36,863 bases of DNA from Flavobacteriaceae bacterium (GTDB lineage Bacteria; Bacteroidota; Bacteroidia; Flavobacteriales; Flavobacteriaceae): NCBI GenBank assembly GCA_947444255.1, contig CANEZU010000003.1, positions 1 through 36,863 on the forward strand. The letters are read 5' to 3'. Positions 24,822 through 33,040 of this stretch are shown piece after piece. The translations under genes were made by a program, and so were the position numbers. Under the pieces are notes generated by a model. The model was given only the letters and a program-made list of their open reading frames with translations, had not been told where the DNA came from and searched no databases. The number at the start of each line of letters is the position of its first letter. Positions within the stretch are counted from its first letter, which is position 1.

Positions 24822-27800
24822 TTGAATTTATCTAACACCATTTATACCAAACTTGAAGCTTTTATCAAGAAGTTTTATTATAATGAACTAATCCGTGGAG
24901 GAATTCTTTTCATCGGTTTTGGATTGTTGTATTTCTTGTTGACATTATTTATTGAGTATTTTCTTTGGCTCAAGCCAATGGGTAGAACTTTTCTTTTTTG
25001 GACTTTTATAGCAGTTGAAGCATACTTACTGATTCGGTTTATTTTATTTCCCGTTTTCCAATTACTAAAATTTAAAAAAGGTATTGATTTCAGAGAGGCT
25101 TCTGTGATTATTGGGAATCATTTTCCAGATGTCAGTGATAAACTTACTAATTTTCTTCAGCTTTTTGACGACACCAATAAGTCAGAATTACTAATGGCTT
25201 CTATAGAACAAAAAGCAAATTCCCTTCAGCCGATTCCTTTTGGTAATGCAGTGGACTTTAAAAACAATACAAAATATTTACCGTTAGCTATTTTACCGAT
25301 TCTAGTTTTTATATTTTTTTATGTTTCAGGGAATAGTATTTTTATTTCTCAAAGTTTGGATAGAGTAGTTCATTTCAATTTAGCTTATTCTCCCCCGGCA
25401 CCTTTTGAATTTGTTGTTTTAAATTCTAATCTTCAAACAAATCAGAATCAAGATTTTATTCTTCGGATTAAATCCGATGGTAAAATTATACCAGAAAATG
25501 CAATGATTTTTATAGATGACCAGAGTTATTTTATGGAATCCGACAAACCGGGTGAATTTCAGTTTAAGATAATTAAACCATCTGCAACTATTAATTTTCA
25601 TATTGAGGCGAACACTGTTTCTTCTAATAAATTTGAATTGAAAGTGATTAAAGTTCCAACGATAGCTAATTTTGAAATGCAACTTTTCTTTCCGTCTTAT
25701 TTGAATAGAAAATCAGAAATTATTAAAGGTACTGGGAATGCAATTATTCCTGAAGGAACTCGTGTGAATTGGATAATGAATACAGAAGCTACAGAATCTG
25801 TTAATTTGGTTAATTCTGAAACGATAATTCCTTTTCATAGAAAAGAAGCTAGTTTTAATCTTACTAAAAATATTTTTGACAATGTGGACTATGAAATTCG
25901 TACTTCGAATACCGTCGTTAAAGATTATGAAAAATTAGCCTATCAGATTTCAATGATAAGAGATCAGTTTCCTTCAATTATCGTTAATTCGACACCGGAT
26001 AGTTTGAAAATTCAAAACCCGCAAAACAAGTATCTTTTAGGTCAAATTTCTGATGATTATGGATTGACAAAGCTAAATATAGTCTATTATCCAAAAAATA
26101 ATTCAAAAGCCCTTAAACGAGCTATAATTGCGATAAAGAAGGCTGTTTTTGATCAATTTGTTTTTTCTTTTCCTTCAAATCTTCCGGTTGACAAGGGAAC
26201 TTCTTACGAATATTATTTCGAAGTTTTTGATAACGATGCGCTCCATAATTTTAAAAGTAGCAAATCCTCTGTTTTCTCCAGTACGATATTAACGGATCTT
26301 GAAAAAGAGGAATTGTCTTTGAAACAACAAAATGAAAACATCAATAGTCTTGAAAAGTCATTACGGAATCAAGACACACAATTTTCAGAATTGGATAAAA
26401 TCCAAAAAACAGGAAAAGAAAAAGTTAATCTGGAATCTAAAGACCAGCAAAAAATTAATGATTTTATCGAACGCCAAAAACTTCAGGATGAAATGATGAA
26501 GGAGTTTTCAAAAAAAATGGTTGATAATTTAGATAAATTCAAATCGGATAATAAAGATGAGTTTAAAGAAGAACTTCAAAAACGATTAGAAAAAGTCGAT
26601 AAGGATTTGGACAAGAACCAAAAATTATTGGATGAACTTAAATCATTAAATGATAAAATAAAAGACGAAGATTTATTAGATAAGTTGGATAAATTTAAAC
26701 AAAACAGTAAAAATCAAACTAAGAATTTAGAGCAATTAGTTGAGCTTACAAAAAAATATTATGTAGAGAAAAAAGCGGAACAACTTACGGATCAATTAGA
26801 CCAATTATCCGAAAATCAAAATATTTTATCTTCTCAGGATAAACAGAACACAACTTCTAAACAAGAGGAGATTAACAAATCGTTTGATAAAATTCAATCA
26901 GATTTGAAAGATTTGGAAAAGCAAAACAGTGAATTAAAAGAACCAATAGATATTCCCAACGATGCACAGAAAGAAAAAAGTATAGAAGAAGATTTACATA
27001 AAGCTTCCGAAGAATTGCTAAAGAACAAGAAAGAATCTGCAAAACCCAAACAAAAAAGTGCTGCAAAAAAAATGAAAGAAATGGCACAGAAAATGTTGGA
27101 GAGTATGGAATCAAGTGAAATGGAGCAGATGGAAGAAGATGTAAAAATGTTACGTCAAATATTAGATAATTTATTAGCCTTTTCATTCTCGCAAGAGGAA
27201 TTATTATCTGATTTTAAGGTACTTAACAACGGATCGCCATCTTTTAATAAAAAACTTAAAATCCAACAAGACTTAAAACAGCAGTTTAAACACGTAGATG
27301 ATAGTTTATTTGCAATGTCGCTACGGAATCCCAAAATAGCCGAGGACATTACTAAGGAAATTGGAAATGTTCACTACAATATTGATAAGTCTTTGGAGAG
27401 TTTTGTCGACGCCCAAATACCTAAAGGGCTTTCACATCAGCAATACACCATTACATCCTCTAATAAATTATCTGATTTTTTAAGTGATCTTCTCAACAAT
27501 ATGCAAATGTCAATGTCTGGTAAAGGTTCAGGTAAACCCAACCCAGGAAAAGGACAAGGAATGCAATTGCCAGATATTATCAAAAAACAAAATCAAATAG
27601 GAGAGCAGCTCAAAGAAGGAATGAAAAAAGGGGATAAGCCTGGTAGTGATCAAAAGGATAATTCTGGTAAACCCAACAAAACTCAAAACGGAAAAGGTCA
27701 AGAAGGCGAAGATGGCGCAAATGCAATTATGCAAATTTACAAGGAACAGCAATTAATCAGGGAAGCTTTAGAATCGGAATTAAAAAAACGAGGGTTAAGC

Positions 27801-28121
27801 GGAAATGGTCAAAATGCTTTAGACCAAATGAAACAAATCGAAAAGCAACTACTCAATAAAGGATTTAATAATCAGCTTCTGCAAAAGGTTTTAAATCTTA
27901 AATACGAACTTCTTAAATTAGAGAATGCAAGTCAACAACAAGGAGAAGATAGTAAACGCCAATCGGAAAGTAATAACAAAAACTTTGGCAATCAAGCTGA
28001 ACCACTTCCGGTACAGTTACAAGATTATATCAAGAGTATAGAGATTTTAAACAGACAAAGCTTACCTTTGCGCTCCAATTTTAACCATAAGGTCGAAGAA
28101 TATTTTAATAAAAATGATTAG
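24822..28121 (+). CDS. DUF4175 family large membrane protein
   Basis: A 1099-residue protein with three N-terminal transmembrane helices (about 20-50, 54-83 and 150-172), a large beta-rich middle region (about 175-500), then long Lys/Glu/Gln/Asp-rich coiled-coil segments (about 505-760), a helical part containing KKMKEMAQKMLESMESSEMEQMEEDV, and a Gly/Lys/Gln/Asn-rich low-complexity tail. This matches DUF4175 proteins of Bacteroidota, whose function is unknown. The start codon is TTG, with no nearby in-frame ATG before residue 50. The stop overlaps the ybeY start by 8 bp, so the two are likely translated together; the conserved link to ybeY-mnmG is the only functional clue. Confidence 0.82.
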   Translation: MNLSNTIYTKLEAFIKKFYYNELIRGGILFIGFGLLYFLLTLFIEYFLWLKPMGRTFLFWTFIAVEAYLLIRFILFPVFQLLKFKKGIDFREASVIIGNHFPDVSDKLTNFLQLFDDTNKSELLMASIEQKANSLQPIPFGNAVDFKNNTKYLPLAILPILVFIFFYVSGNSIFISQSLDRVVHFNLAYSPPAPFEFVVLNSNLQTNQNQDFILRIKSDGKIIPENAMIFIDDQSYFMESDKPGEFQFKIIKPSATINFHIEANTVSSNKFELKVIKVPTIANFEMQLFFPSYLNRKSEIIKGTGNAIIPEGTRVNWIMNTEATESVNLVNSETIIPFHRKEASFNLTKNIFDNVDYEIRTSNTVVKDYEKLAYQISMIRDQFPSIIVNSTPDSLKIQNPQNKYLLGQISDDYGLTKLNIVYYPKNNSKALKRAIIAIKKAVFDQFVFSFPSNLPVDKGTSYEYYFEVFDNDALHNFKSSKSSVFSSTILTDLEKEELSLKQQNENINSLEKSLRNQDTQFSELDKIQKTGKEKVNLESKDQQKINDFIERQKLQDEMMKEFSKKMVDNLDKFKSDNKDEFKEELQKRLEKVDKDLDKNQKLLDELKSLNDKIKDEDLLDKLDKFKQNSKNQTKNLEQLVELTKKYYVEKKAEQLTDQLDQLSENQNILSSQDKQNTTSKQEEINKSFDKIQSDLKDLEKQNSELKEPIDIPNDAQKEKSIEEDLHKASEELLKNKKESAKPKQKSAAKKMKEMAQKMLESMESSEMEQMEEDVKMLRQILDNLLAFSFSQEELLSDFKVLNNGSPSFNKKLKIQQDLKQQFKHVDDSLFAMSLRNPKIAEDITKEIGNVHYNIDKSLESFVDAQIPKGLSHQQYTITSSNKLSDFLSDLLNNMQMSMSGKGSGKPNPGKGQGMQLPDIIKKQNQIGEQLKEGMKKGDKPGSDQKDNSGKPNKTQNGKGQEGEDGANAIMQIYKEQQLIREALESELKKRGLSGNGQNALDQMKQIEKQLLNKGFNNQLLQKVLNLKYELLKLENASQQQGEDSKRQSESNNKNFGNQAEPLPVQLQDYIKSIEILNRQSLPLRSNFNHKVEEYFNKND

Positions 28122-28533
28122 TTTTAATTACGAAACCGAATTTGAATTAGCCAACGAAGCACAAATTTCTGAATGGCTATCAAATGTTATTCTTTCAGAA
28201 AACAAAAAAGAAGGAGATGTCAATTATATCTTTTGCGATGATGCCTATTTACTTGAAATTAACCAGCAATACCTAGAACATGATACGCTTACTGATATTA
28301 TAAGTTTCGATTATTCTGTAGGAAATGAATTACACGGAGATATATTTATCTCTGTTGAACGAGTGGCCGAGAATGCAACAGATTACAATGTCACTTTTGA
28401 AGAAGAGTTAAAAAGAGTTTTCGTTCACGGCTTGTTGCACTATTGTGGCTATAAGGATAAGACAGATGAAGACACTCTTGTTATGCGGACAAAAGAAAAT
28501 GAAAAAATCGCAATGTTTCACGTGGAACAATAA
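28114..28533 (+). CDS. ybeY: Endoribonuclease YbeY (rRNA maturation factor)
   Basis: Small metal-dependent endoribonuclease needed for 16S rRNA 3' maturation and ribosome quality control. The 139-residue protein has the family features DTLTDIISFDY (about 57-67), HGDIFIS and the metal-site motif HGLLHYCGYKDK. The first two ligand histidines are His105 and His109; the third ligand position of the usual HGxLHLxGYDH is Asp115 instead of His. The gene overlaps the DUF4175 gene by 8 bp. Its last codons, encoding MFHVEQ, are the first parS site. Confidence 0.93.
   Translation: MISFNYETEFELANEAQISEWLSNVILSENKKEGDVNYIFCDDAYLLEINQQYLEHDTLTDIISFDYSVGNELHGDIFISVERVAENATDYNVTFEEELKRVFVHGLLHYCGYKDKTDEDTLVMRTKENEKIAMFHVEQ
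28514..28529. promoter_or_regulatory. parS site 1 (ParB centromere site)
   Basis: TGTTTCACGTGGAACA is identical over 16/16 bases to the reverse complement of the known Bacillus subtilis parS sequence TGTTCCACGTGAAACA. It lies inside the 3' end of ybeY and dictates its C-terminal residues. ParB nucleates here and spreads; SMC loading is usual. Confidence 0.93.
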
Positions 28534-28615
28534 TTGACAATTTGATTTCTAAAATAACGTTTTAAGTTTATAAATCAACTTGATTAATAAGTGGGATTAT
28601 TGCTAATTTCTAATT

Positions 28616-28631
28616 TGTTTCACGTGGAACA
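28616..28631. promoter_or_regulatory. parS site 2
   Basis: A second perfect 16/16 copy in the same orientation, 102 bp from site 1, in the 164-bp gap between ybeY and mnmG and 67 bp before the mnmG ATG. Confidence 0.94.
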
Positions 28632-28697
28632 ATAGATACAGATTTTTTAAAGTTTAGAATCTTTTTAAACTTTCAAATTATATTAAAAATAAATACA

Positions 28698-30569
28698 ATG
28701 TTTCAAGAAGAATACGATGTTATAGTGGTTGGTGCAGGACATGCCGGATCAGAAGCGGCGGCTGCGGCGGCCAACATGGGTTCCAAAACCTTGTTAGTCA
28801 CTATGAGTCTGCAAAACATAGCTCAAATGTCATGTAATCCTGCTATGGGCGGAATTGCAAAAGGTCAAATCGTTAGAGAGATTGATGCGTTAGGGGGTTA
28901 CTCCGGTATTGTTTCTGACAGAACGGCTATTCAGTTTAAGATGTTGAATAAGTCAAAAGGACCCGCAATGTGGTCGCCTAGAGTTCAAAGTGATCGTATG
29001 CGATTTGCTGAAGAGTGGCGATTAATGTTAGAGCAAACTCCAAATCTTGATTTTTATCAAGAGATGGTAAAAGGATTGGTTATTGAAAACGGAAAAATCC
29101 GAGGAATTAAAACATCTTTGGGTATAGAAATTAAAGCAAAATCAGTTGTTCTAACTAACGGAACTTTTCTAAATGGTTTAATTCACATTGGAGAAAAACA
29201 ATTTGGTGGAGGTAGAGCAGGAGAAAGTGCAGCTTACGGAATAACCGAAGATCTAGTTAATGCTGGTTTTGAATCGGGTAGAATGAAAACAGGAACGCCC
29301 CCAAGAGTAGATGGTCGCTCTTTGGATTACTCCAAAATGAACGAAGAAAAAGGGGATGCCAAGCCGGATAAATTTTCTTATTCGGATATAACCAAACCTT
29401 TAATTCATCAAAGATCATGTCATATGACCTATACTTCTTTGGATGTACACGATATTTTGAGGGAAGGTTTTGATCGTTCTCCTATGTTTAATGGAAGAAT
29501 TAAAAGTCTTGGCCCAAGATATTGTCCTTCTATTGAAGATAAAATTAATCGTTTTGCAGATAAGGAAAGACATCAATTGTTCGTAGAACCCGAAGGTTGG
29601 AATACCGTAGAAGTATACGTAAATGGTTTTTCAACTTCTTTACCGGAAGACATACAATTCAAAGCGCTACGTTCGGTTGTCGGTTTTGAAAAGGTTAAAT
29701 TTTTCCGTCCTGGTTATGCTATTGAATACGATTATTTTCCACCTACGCAATTAAAACATACACTAGAAACTAAGTTAGTGGAAGGTTTATATTTTGCTGG
29801 ACAAATTAATGGAACAACAGGATATGAAGAAGCAGCTTCCCAAGGTTTGATGGCGGGTATTAATGCAGCACTAAAAGTTCAGGAGCGAGCCCCTTTAATT
29901 CTAAAAAGAGACGAAGCTTATATTGGAGTTTTAATTGACGATTTAATTACAAAAGGAACTGAAGAGCCTTATAGAATGTTTACTTCCAGAGCAGAATACA
30001 GAACCCTTTTACGCCAAGATAATGCTGATTTCAGATTGACACCAATGTCATTTGAATTGGGTTTAGCTTCAGAGAAAAGGTTGCGTAGAATGGAACATAA
30101 ACTCAAGGAATCCGAAAAGATGGTTGCTTTCTTTAAAGAGACCAGTGTTACAGCCGCAGAGATGAATCCGATTTTAGAATCAAAAGAAACGGCTTTAGTT
30201 AATCAATCGGATAAGATGTTTAAGATTTTTTCTCGTCCCCAAATTGATTTGGAAGACATGAAAAAGTTTGATAAAGTTGCCGAATATATTGCTTCAAATG
30301 ACTTAGATCAGGAGATATTAGAACAAGCCGAAATCCAAGTTAAGTATTCAGGATACATTGAAAAGGAACGTAACAATGCCGATAAATTGACCCGTTTAGA
30401 AGACGTGAAAATTCCGGAATCCTTTGATTACAATAAAATTAAATCAATGTCAATCGAAGCGAAACAGAAGTTAACTAAGATTAGACCGATTACAATTTCA
30501 CAAGCTTCTAGAATCAGTGGAGTTTCACCTAGCGACATTTCGGTGTTGTTAATTTATATGGGACGATAG
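28698..30569 (+). CDS. mnmG: tRNA uridine-5-carboxymethylaminomethyl(34) synthesis enzyme MnmG (GidA)
   Basis: FAD-dependent tRNA modification enzyme that works with MnmE to add the carboxymethylaminomethyl group at wobble U34. The 623-residue protein has the dinucleotide-binding VVGAGHAGSEAA motif (about 10-21), MSCNPAMGGIAKGQIVREIDALGG, GTPPRVDGRSLD, INGTTGYEEAASQGLMAG and TKGTEEPYRMFTSRAEYRTLLRQDNAD, all diagnostic, and has normal length. ATG at 28698. mnmG is often close to the chromosomal origin and to parAB or parS sites; here two parS sites lie just upstream and a third just downstream. Confidence 0.97.
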   Translation: MFQEEYDVIVVGAGHAGSEAAAAAANMGSKTLLVTMSLQNIAQMSCNPAMGGIAKGQIVREIDALGGYSGIVSDRTAIQFKMLNKSKGPAMWSPRVQSDRMRFAEEWRLMLEQTPNLDFYQEMVKGLVIENGKIRGIKTSLGIEIKAKSVVLTNGTFLNGLIHIGEKQFGGGRAGESAAYGITEDLVNAGFESGRMKTGTPPRVDGRSLDYSKMNEEKGDAKPDKFSYSDITKPLIHQRSCHMTYTSLDVHDILREGFDRSPMFNGRIKSLGPRYCPSIEDKINRFADKERHQLFVEPEGWNTVEVYVNGFSTSLPEDIQFKALRSVVGFEKVKFFRPGYAIEYDYFPPTQLKHTLETKLVEGLYFAGQINGTTGYEEAASQGLMAGINAALKVQERAPLILKRDEAYIGVLIDDLITKGTEEPYRMFTSRAEYRTLLRQDNADFRLTPMSFELGLASEKRLRRMEHKLKESEKMVAFFKETSVTAAEMNPILESKETALVNQSDKMFKIFSRPQIDLEDMKKFDKVAEYIASNDLDQEILEQAEIQVKYSGYIEKERNNADKLTRLEDVKIPESFDYNKIKSMSIEAKQKLTKIRPITISQASRISGVSPSDISVLLIYMGR

Positions 30570-31088
30570 ATGTTTCACGTGGAACGAAGTTCGGCAAGTG
30601 CTATTTACAAAGGAAAAGTAGGATTATTAATTACTTTTTTATTGTTTACCAGTTGTATTGGAACAAGGCAGACTATCCAGATTCCGGATTATCTTTTAGT
30701 CCTAAATGGAAAAGAAATTATTGGGAATAAAGGTTTGACGGCTTTTGTTTTTGAAAACAATAGTAGGAAAATGCCTTTTGAACAGTATCTCGCTTTTAAG
30801 TTCAAAGCCGATAATTATTCGCAAAAAGAGTTTTGGGTAAACTTCGATAATAGTAAGTTCAAAATCATTGTTTATGATTATGCCGAATTCGAAAAATATT
30901 TTATCAGTGCTAATTATTCGCCAATAAATTTAGAACCTGAGAATTCACAATCCACCGATAAAAGAAAATTCATTGCCTTGTCAATGATTAATTCTTTTAA
31001 TGAAGATTGTTTAGCCGAAGGTTCCTTATATAAAAATAATGCTACAAACTATTTAAAAAAATTAAAAGACGAATACAATAATCAGTAA
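30570..31088 (+). CDS. Small putative lipoprotein after mnmG
   Basis: A 172-residue protein of unrecognised family. After ten N-terminal residues comes a hydrophobic segment ending in a lipobox-like LLFTSC (Cys29), so it is probably a lipoprotein; the rest has mixed alpha/beta character, with aromatic-rich stretches such as SQKEFWVNFDNSKFKIIVYDY. The ATG abuts the mnmG stop (TAGATG) and no other credible start exists. That ATG lies within the third parS-like site, so the first residues, MFHVER, follow from the parS sequence. It overlaps the next gene by 1 bp. Function unknown. Confidence 0.75.
   Translation: MFHVERSSASAIYKGKVGLLITFLLFTSCIGTRQTIQIPDYLLVLNGKEIIGNKGLTAFVFENNSRKMPFEQYLAFKFKADNYSQKEFWVNFDNSKFKIIVYDYAEFEKYFISANYSPINLEPENSQSTDKRKFIALSMINSFNEDCLAEGSLYKNNATNYLKKLKDEYNNQ
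30571..30586. promoter_or_regulatory. parS site 3 (15/16 match)
   Basis: TGTTTCACGTGGAACG differs from the perfect site only at the last base. It overlaps the second base onward of the start codon of the lipoprotein gene, just after mnmG and 2.06 kb from site 1. Confidence 0.85.
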
Positions 31089-31957
31089 TGGATATTTCAA
31101 AAACTAAAATGTTTCTAGCAGTAAAAGACCATTCCGTTTCAAAGGAAAATTTCGAATTGTTTAGAGAGGAATCGCTAGATCTTCTAATTACTCATCCGCA
31201 GCCTGAGGAGAAAAATTTAGCCAAATATTACGAAAGCGATGATTATATTTCACATACGGATGGAAAACGATCCTTGTTTGAAAAGGCCTATCATTTTGTA
31301 AAGTCAATTGCATTAAACAGCAAACTTAACTTAATAAATAATTTGCAACCTTCAAAAGGGAAGCTGTTGGATATTGGAGCAGGAACTGGAGATTTTCTTT
31401 TAGTAGCAAAACAAAATGGTTGGAGTATAACGGGAGTTGAGCCAAGTGAAAAAGCAAAATCAATTGCAATTAAAAAAGGGGTTTCATTTGTAGAAAACAC
31501 CAATTCATTAGACGACCATTCATTTGATTTAATTAGTATGTGGCATGTATTGGAACACGTGCCAAATCTAGAAGATCAGATTAAAGAATTGAAAAGGTTG
31601 TTAAAACCAAACGGAACCATTTTAATTGCAGTTCCAAATTTTAATTCTTTCGATGCAAAACATTATGGTGCTTTCTGGGCAGCATATGATGTACCAAGAC
31701 ATTTGTGGCATTTTTCGAAAACAGCAATTCGGAAACTTTTTCAAAAAGAAGATTTAGAACTTCAAAAAGTAATGCCAATGAAATTTGATGCGTTTTATGT
31801 TTCATTGCTATCTGAAAAATACAAATCTGGAAAAATGAATTTCATCAATGCTTTTGTCATAGGATTACGATCTAATTTAAAAGCAAAGCAATCTTTAGAG
31901 TTTTCGTCTCATATATACGTGATAAAAAACGCTAAAAACGGAATTAAAAAGCCATAA
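31088..31957 (+). CDS. Class I SAM-dependent methyltransferase
   Basis: The 289-residue protein has the SAM-binding motif I LLDIGAGTGDFL (about 93-104), the acidic VEPS strand end, then SFDLISMWHVLEHV and LKRLLKPNGTILIAVPN, typical of the Methyltransf_23/C-methyltransferase type. The N-terminal region (KDHSVSKENFELF ... THPQP ... YYESDDYISH) resembles relatives that carry a zinc-ribbon CxxC pair, but the cysteines are absent here (EESLDLL in their place). Substrate unknown. Its ATG overlaps the previous stop by 1 bp (TAATG). Confidence 0.86.
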   Translation: MDISKTKMFLAVKDHSVSKENFELFREESLDLLITHPQPEEKNLAKYYESDDYISHTDGKRSLFEKAYHFVKSIALNSKLNLINNLQPSKGKLLDIGAGTGDFLLVAKQNGWSITGVEPSEKAKSIAIKKGVSFVENTNSLDDHSFDLISMWHVLEHVPNLEDQIKELKRLLKPNGTILIAVPNFNSFDAKHYGAFWAAYDVPRHLWHFSKTAIRKLFQKEDLELQKVMPMKFDAFYVSLLSEKYKSGKMNFINAFVIGLRSNLKAKQSLEFSSHIYVIKNAKNGIKKP

Positions 31958-32148
31958 TGAATGATTTCTGCTTTAAATAAGAAATCCCTGCAATTTTCTT
32001 TATATGCTTTTAAACAGCTTTATTTGAATCCAAAAATCATAACACATTGCTATATTAAATCTAAACTCAATAACATTTCCTTATAGTGAACAAAATCACT
32101 TGAATTAATTAAAGTTTTCAAGAATAAAGTTTTTAAACTAAATTTTTA

Positions 32149-32156
32149 TACTTTTG
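32149..32156 (+). promoter_or_regulatory. -7 promoter element of the OmpH gene
   Basis: TACTTTTG matches TAnnTTTG, 32 bp before the ATG at 32189, in an otherwise empty 231-bp gap. Confidence 0.5.
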
Positions 32157-32188
32157 AAATCAATTAAAAAAACAAATAAAATTTTATA

Positions 32189-32788
32189 ATGAAAAAATCC
32201 ATTTTAATTATTGCAATAGCATTTTCAATTATTTCTTGCAACAAAACTGCAGAAGTTAAAGAATCAAAAACAGCTTATGTTGACACTTCAAAATTATTAG
32301 AAGAATACACAGAAGCAAAAGATATTCAAGCGAAATACAAAACCAAATCGGAAGAGATGGGAAAAGAATTAGAAGCTGAAGTGAATCGTTTCAAATCAGA
32401 TGCTGCTAATTTTCAAAAAAATGCACAAGCAAACGGTCAAGCATGGGCGCAACAAAATGGAGCTGAATTGCAAAAAAGAGAACAACAATTAAGTTATGCT
32501 CAACAAGGAATGCTACAACAATTGCAACAAGAAAGTGGTGTCGAAATGGATTCATTAGTAGTTAACGTGAAAAAATTTATAAAAGATTACGGCAAACAAA
32601 AAGGATATTCCTACATTTTTGGAACTGGAGAAGCAGCTTCAATTTTATATGCAGAAGATAAATATGATATCACAAAAGAGATCACTCAGCTTTTAAATGA
32701 CAAATATAAATCAGCACCAAAAGATGGCTCAACTGACGTAAAAGCGGATGCGAAAAAAGAAATTCAAGCTTTAGAAAAAAAGAAATAA
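32189..32788 (+). CDS. OmpH/Skp family periplasmic chaperone, lipoprotein
   Basis: Skp-like holdase for unfolded outer-membrane proteins. The 199-residue protein has a lipoprotein signal (MKKSILIIAIAFSIISC, Cys17), then AYVDTSKLLEEY as in OmpH, a long helical arm rich in Gln, Glu and Lys (about 45-115), a return helix, and the conserved SYIFGTGEAASILYAEDKYDIT near the end. Ends with a basic tail. A monocistronic layout with its own promoter element and terminator. Lipid anchoring of an OmpH protein is common in Bacteroidota. Confidence 0.9.
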   Translation: MKKSILIIAIAFSIISCNKTAEVKESKTAYVDTSKLLEEYTEAKDIQAKYKTKSEEMGKELEAEVNRFKSDAANFQKNAQANGQAWAQQNGAELQKREQQLSYAQQGMLQQLQQESGVEMDSLVVNVKKFIKDYGKQKGYSYIFGTGEAASILYAEDKYDITKEITQLLNDKYKSAPKDGSTDVKADAKKEIQALEKKK

Positions 32789-32811
32789 TCAGGTAAATTA
32801 CCTTTAGTAAT

Positions 32812-32847
32812 AAACCTTCATCTTATTTGAGATTGAAGGTTTTTTTA
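32812..32847 (+). terminator. Terminator of the OmpH gene
   Basis: A stem AAACCTTCA/TGAAGGTTT extended by TCT/AGA past a one-base bulge, with a 6-base loop and a T-run, 23 bp after the stop. Confidence 0.85.
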
Positions 32848-33040
32848 TGCCTAAAATTTAAACGAAATGCATCCTTAATATAAAATAAATAGTACGTAAT
32901 TTGTTCAAAATCAATACTTATAATTTAAAAATTAATACCTTGAATTTAAATGTAACTTCTGTTTTTTCAAAATAATAATGATAATAATCATTTTAAGACT
33001 CAAGATTTTCTTTACATTTAAGCTTTAATTTATACGCCAA

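Noticed and set aside
26872-27752. Minus-strand hydrophobic ORFs opposite the DUF4175 gene
   Set aside because: Their Leu/Phe-rich sequence is what the antisense of Lys/Glu/Gln-rich coiled coil gives; no start context.
28534-28697. The ybeY-mnmG gap as the replication origin
   Set aside because: It is only 164 bp with no cluster of DnaA-like boxes; parS site 2 explains its conspicuous palindrome.
31551-31566. Another CACGTG palindrome (TGGAACACGTGCCAAA) as a possible parS
   Set aside because: Only 10 of 16 bases match; the arms flanking the core are wrong, and it encodes a normal part of the methyltransferase.
31958-32188. Possible small gene or RNA between the methyltransferase and ompH genes
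   Set aside because: No ORF with coding character and no stable structure seen; only the ompH promoter element is supportable.
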